Source: Candidatus Avelusimicrobium pecoris
GTDB lineage: Bacteria > Elusimicrobiota > Elusimicrobia > Elusimicrobiales > Elusimicrobiaceae
Assembly: GCA_902761975.1 (NCBI GenBank)
Contig: CACWMG010000004.1
Location: 26,696-72,362, forward strand
DNA: 45,667 nucleotides
Reading direction: 5' to 3'
The translations under genes were made by a program, and so were the position numbers. The notes beneath the pieces were generated by a model that saw only the letters and a list, made by a program, of their open reading frames with translations, searched no databases and was not told where the DNA came from. How positions within the stretch are numbered: position 1 is the stretch's first letter; every line of letters starts with the position of its first letter. Of this stretch, positions 43,384-45,667 are shown one piece after another.

Positions 43384-43821
43384 ATGAAGAAACTTATTTT
43401 GTCTGTAATAGCACTTATTTTGCTAGGCGTGTTGGTGGTGGTGTATTTGCCCATTACGCCTAATGAGCCCGCCCCCAAAGTAGGGGCCGATAGAGACGCA
43501 CATGGGTGTATTGCCTCGGCCGGGTACACATATAGCGTGGTACGCGGCGGATGTATCCGTGTGTGGGAAGCCGGAACGGCGTTAATTCCGGTTGTGCCCA
43601 TGGGGGACCCCGTGCTTAACGCGTATGCCGTACAAAGCGAAAACGGCACGCAAGTAGAAGTTTTCCTGCCCGGGGTAGAGCAAGGCGTGCTGTTAAGCCG
43701 CGACGAAAATGTGGATCTGCCCATGTGGCAAGGCCAAGGGTGGACGCTAACCTACGACCCAGACCAAGGGTGGAAGTTATCCCAGTACGGTCAGTTAGTC
43801 TACGCCAGCAAGGCCCAGTAA
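43384..43821 (+). CDS. membrane-anchored or exported small protein
   Basis: 145 residues. An N-terminal hydrophobic helix (about 4-22) is followed by a compact domain starting DRDAHGCIASAGYTYSVVRGGCIRVWE. Its two Cys and aromatic pattern I have seen in small secreted proteins of gut bacteria without a known role. The rest is beta-rich (EVFLPG, GWTLTYDPDQGWKL). It is probably periplasmic. The function is not known. Confidence 0.6.
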   Translation: MKKLILSVIALILLGVLVVVYLPITPNEPAPKVGADRDAHGCIASAGYTYSVVRGGCIRVWEAGTALIPVVPMGDPVLNAYAVQSENGTQVEVFLPGVEQGVLLSRDENVDLPMWQGQGWTLTYDPDQGWKLSQYGQLVYASKAQ

Positions 43822-43851
43822 TTGACACTTGTATTGGTAAATTGTTATAAT
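43822..43851 (+). promoter_or_regulatory. consensus promoter of infC-rpmI-rplT
   Basis: TTGACA (43822-43827) and TATAAT (43846-43851), both perfect consensus, with an 18-bp spacer. This is the best promoter in the window and fits a ribosomal operon. The -35 box begins on the first base after the previous stop codon. Confidence 0.88.
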
Positions 43852-43852
43852 A

Positions 43853-43882
43853 AAATTGTCCCACAAATGGGGCAATTTTTTT
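43853..43882 (+). terminator. terminator overlapping the infC transcription start
   Basis: AAATTGTCCC (43853-43862) pairs with GGGGCAATTT (43869-43878) with one G-T pair and is followed by T. RNA from the infC promoter would begin inside the left arm (about 43858) and could not form the full hairpin, so it should stop only read-through from the gene before. Confidence 0.65.
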
Positions 43883-43896
43883 CAAAGAAAAAATAA

Positions 43897-44436
43897 ATGG
43901 CAAGATTCGATAACAGAAGAGAACATAAAAAAGATCTCTACCGCAGAAACCATAACATCCGCGTGCCTGAAGTGCGCGTGATTGATACCGACGGAACTAT
44001 GCTGGGCGTAATGCCGGTTATGCAAGCCGTCAATTTGGCCAAAGAACGCGAGCTGGACTTGGTGGAAATTTCCCCCAACGCTAACCCGCCGGTGTGCAAA
44101 ATTTTAGACTACAATAAGTACGTCTATGAGCAAGGCAAAAAAGCCAGCGAGGCCAAAAAGAAACAAGCCAAAGTAACGTTAAAAGAGCTGCGGATTAAAT
44201 CGCACATTGCCGAGCACGACCTGGAAGTGCGCATGCGCCAAATTGAAGAATTTTTGCGCAAAAAAAACCAGGTACGCTTTGTGGTGGTATTCCACGGACG
44301 GGAAAACCAACACAAAGACATTGGGATTGATATTTTAAATAACACCGCCAAACGCATGGCCGAAATTGCCACCGTGGACGGAAATATGCAATCCATGGGC
44401 AACAGGATGTTTATTACCCTGATCCCAAAACCCTAG
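43897..44436 (+). CDS. infC: translation initiation factor IF-3
   Basis: 179 residues. NHNIRVPEVRVIDTDGTMLG, then KILDYNKYVYEQGKKASEAKKKQ (the linker helix) and the C-terminal KELRIKSHIAEHDLEVRMRQIEEFL with RFVVVFHGREN are typical IF-3. It starts with ATG rather than the rare AUU found in E. coli infC, so the classic start-codon feedback is not apparent. No strong ribosome site is seen before it (AAAGAAAAAATAA). Confidence 0.97.
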   Translation: MARFDNRREHKKDLYRRNHNIRVPEVRVIDTDGTMLGVMPVMQAVNLAKERELDLVEISPNANPPVCKILDYNKYVYEQGKKASEAKKKQAKVTLKELRIKSHIAEHDLEVRMRQIEEFLRKKNQVRFVVVFHGRENQHKDIGIDILNNTAKRMAEIATVDGNMQSMGNRMFITLIPKP

Positions 44437-44444
44437 ATTTTTTG

Positions 44445-44509
44445 GCTCTTTTTGCAGTGACTGCGTTCGGGGCGGACCGGCTCCTGCCGCAGGTAGGATA
44501 AATAAGAGC
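44445..44509 (+). promoter_or_regulatory. structured infC-rpmI spacer, possible L20 site
   Basis: GCTCTT (44445-44450) pairs with AAGAGC (44504-44509) and encloses GCAG/CTGC (44454-44457 with 44461-44464) and a GC-rich part where GGGGC/GCTCC or GCGG/CCGC can form. This gives a compact junction between infC and rpmI. In other bacteria L20 represses this operon by binding structured leader RNA; a similar role here is inference. Confidence 0.45.
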
Positions 44510-44534
44510 ACATTAACAAAGAGGTATATATAAA

Positions 44535-44741
44535 ATGCCAAAATTAAAAAACCACAGTGGCGGCAAAAAGCGTTTCCGCAAAACCGCTACGGGTAAATTC
44601 ACCCACAGAAAAGCCGGCAGAAAACACTTGCTAACGCCTGTTTCTGCCTCCCGCAAGCATGATATGCGCCAAACCGGTGTAATCACGCCTGAATCTAACA
44701 AAGGCAAAATCTTAGCTAAGTATTTGCCTATGGCGAAATAA
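44535..44741 (+). CDS. rpmI: 50S ribosomal protein L35
   Basis: 68 residues. PKLKNHSGGKKRFRKTATGK and the C-terminal LAKYLPMAK (usually LLPYA or similar) are L35. GAGGT lies about ten bases before the ATG. It is in the conserved infC-rpmI-rplT order. Confidence 0.97.
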   Translation: MPKLKNHSGGKKRFRKTATGKFTHRKAGRKHLLTPVSASRKHDMRQTGVITPESNKGKILAKYLPMAK

Positions 44742-44752
44742 GAGGTTGAAAC

Positions 44753-45103
44753 ATGAGAATTAAATTCAGCGTTGCCAGACACGCAAGAAAGAAAAAAGTA
44801 TTAAAAGCCGCCAGCGGCTATTACGGAGATAAATCCCGCCGTCTACGCATGGCTACCCAACAATTGGGTAAATCCGGCGTACACGCGTATGTGGACCGCA
44901 AAGACAAAAAAACCACCTACCGCCAAATGTGGATCACCCGCATTAACGCCGCGGTACGTGAGGAAGGTTTGTCTTACTCTAAGTTTATTAACGGCTTAAC
45001 CAAAGCGAACATCACGCTTAACCGCAAGATGCTTAGCGAAATGGCAATTAAAGACCCGGCTTCTTTTAAAGCCTTGGTAGAAACTGCCAAAAAAGCCGCC
45101 TAA
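44753..45103 (+). CDS. rplT: 50S ribosomal protein L20
   Basis: 116 residues, the standard length. The N-terminal basic tail (ARHARKKKVLKAASGYYGDKSRRLR) reaches into 23S rRNA, and LWITRINAAVR-type text (here MWITRINAAVREEGLSYSKFINGL) is diagnostic. It is essential for early 50S assembly and is often the repressor of its own operon. It starts eleven bases after rpmI with GAGG upstream. Confidence 0.98.
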   Translation: MRIKFSVARHARKKKVLKAASGYYGDKSRRLRMATQQLGKSGVHAYVDRKDKKTTYRQMWITRINAAVREEGLSYSKFINGLTKANITLNRKMLSEMAIKDPASFKALVETAKKAA

Positions 45104-45122
45104 GCGTGTTTTAAAGTAAGTG

Positions 45123-45150
45123 CCCCCCTGTACAAACAGGGGGGTTTTTT
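45123..45150 (+). terminator. intrinsic terminator after rplT
   Basis: CCCCCCTGT (45123-45131) pairs with ACAGGGGGG (45136-45144), loop ACAA, then six T. Confidence 0.96.
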
Positions 45151-45175
45151 GTTATAGTAAGGGTACAATTTTTTA

Positions 45176-45433
45176 TCTGTTTTTGGAAGCGTATTGCAAG
45201 AATACGCTGAGCTTTGAAAAAGGCACAAAGGAAGTCCAAAGACAGCCGATAATAGGTACTAAACAAGAGGAAGTCATGAGCCAATTGTTTAGTACCAAAT
45301 GTTTGCCACCTTGCGGTGGCAAACTGCGGCTGTTATTTTCTGGGTTACTTCCTTTGGCTCAGGGCATATCAGCCGTCATTTATGCTACGCTCCTAAACAG
45401 AAAAATTGAAATTACTTATAAGGAGAGCGTAGT
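45176..45433 (+). ncRNA. structured 5' leader RNA of pilin gene (copy A)
   Basis: The -10 TACAAT is at 45164-45169. In order: 5' box CTGTTTTTGGA (45177-45187); P1 AGCGTATT/AATACGCT (45188-45195 with 45201-45208); P2 AAAGGAAGT/ACTTCCTTT (45227-45235 with 45347-45355); P3 ACAGCCG/CGGCTGT (45242-45248 with 45327-45333). P4 is twelve perfect pairs (45255-45266 with 45285-45296) and P5 TTTGCCACC/GGTGGCAAA (45302-45310 with 45315-45323). P6 joins CTACGC-TCCT (45385-45394) to AGGA-GA-GCGTAG (45421-45432), hiding the ribosome site AGGAG. Copy B is at 23230-23461. Confidence 0.75.
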
Positions 45434-45667
45434 ATGAGAAACAAAAAAAAGGGATTTACCCTCTTGGAAGTATTAGTAGTAGTAATTATTATAGCGGTAA
45501 TAGCGGTAGTAGCATTACCTATGTATAAGCACGCGATACTTAAAAGCCGTTTTAGTACGGTCATGCCGATGGCTAAAGCGGTAGCAGATGCCCAGGAAAT
45601 CTATTACTTAGGCAATAACCAGTATGCCTTAGGCAAAGAAGACTTAGATATAGCGCCTGTAGAGGCA
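45434..45667 (+). CDS. type IV pilin-like protein (cut by window end)
   Basis: 78 codons are visible; the gene continues past the window. MRNKKKG/FTLLEVLVVVIIIAVIAVVALPMYK is a normal short prepilin leader (7 residues) with Glu at mature +5. The helix continues ILKSRFSTVMPMAKAVADAQEIYYLGNNQYAL, very similar in plan to the pilin at 22537-23229 (ADAQEVYYLANGQYA). The ATG at 45434 has AGGAG eight bases upstream, inside the P6 stem of the leader. It may be a structural pilin of a type IV pilus or a pseudopilin of a secretion system; no assembly genes are in the window. Confidence 0.93.
   Translation, partial: MRNKKKGFTLLEVLVVVIIIAVIAVVALPMYKHAILKSRFSTVMPMAKAVADAQEIYYLGNNQYALGKEDLDIAPVEA

Noticed and set aside
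45224..45360. Known c-di-GMP riboswitch (GEMM) before the pilin gene
   Set aside because: Pilin genes elsewhere use such switches, but the conserved GEMM strings are not seen in either copy and the junction layout differs. A covariance-model search should still be run.
45120..45437. Open frame of 105 codons before the second pilin gene
   Set aside because: It runs across a terminator, a promoter and the structured leader; the translation has no signature, and the RNA structure explains the sequence.

Overview
The window is about 45.7 kb of densely packed bacterial DNA, with a G+C content near 48% by eye. It looks like Elusimicrobiota, a gut Elusimicrobium-like lineage. The reasons are isolated type IV pilin genes each with its own leader, a very large signal-peptide plus MFS-like membrane protein, Lnt and outer-membrane barrels (a diderm envelope), and the general gene style. 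The phylum call is inference from memory. The individual gene calls are mostly firm, because family motifs are visible.

Layout. 48-122 is a tRNA-Val. 166-5830 (+) is an AI-2E-type permease followed by a tightly overlapping peptidoglycan-recycling set: ampG-like, murQ, anmK, nagZ. 5825-9185 (-) holds mtaB, rsmE and glyA. 9278-16040 (+) holds a deoxyhypusine/homospermidine synthase homologue, a barrel-like exported protein, dnaX-recR, comEC and a guanine deaminase. 16118-19984 is a structured, terminator-bearing leader and a 1178-residue exported/membrane protein. 20049-21084 (-) holds a PHP phosphoesterase and a NifU-domain protein. 21231-24180 holds small exported proteins, repeat-like intergenic DNA and a pilin gene on the minus strand. 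24226-32223 (+) is secA, a Cys-rich membrane protein, lnt, prfB, hemW, a CofE-like protein and mscL. 32367-37366 (+) is an exported M3 peptidase, type II pantothenate kinase, a squalene/phytoene synthase homologue and a TPR protein. 37459-38085 (-) is a barrel protein. 38246-39688 (+) is arginine decarboxylase plus agmatinase, which make putrescine. 39760-42185 (-) is nusB-ligA. 42532-43821 (+) holds two exported proteins. 43897-45103 (+) is infC-rpmI-rplT. 45434 to the window end is a second pilin gene, cut off.

The most striking signal is not a protein. Both pilin genes (23229 minus, 45434 plus) are preceded by about 230-260 nt of 5' leader that share one elaborate RNA architecture. The short boxes are the same, but the stems have different sequences that still pair (covariation). 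The leaders also share an 11-bp pairing of the RNA 5' end that conflicts with the central helix, a second possible partner for that helix, and a final stem that hides the Shine-Dalgarno sequence. This looks like an undescribed cis-regulatory RNA controlling pilin translation. Other signals are five envelope-protein genes whose -10 box lies 6-7 nt from the ATG (leaderless mRNAs), a 168-bp palindromic element inserted in frame in a prepilin leader peptide, and a possible attenuator in front of the 1178-residue protein.

Metabolically, the window suggests turnover of cell-wall anhydro-muropeptides into GlcNAc-6-phosphate, and polyamine synthesis from arginine (PvlArgDC, SpeB, then possibly homospermidine by the DHS homologue). 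It also covers one-carbon metabolism (GlyA), CoA synthesis (CoaW), competence (ComEC, pilins) and core translation and secretion functions.
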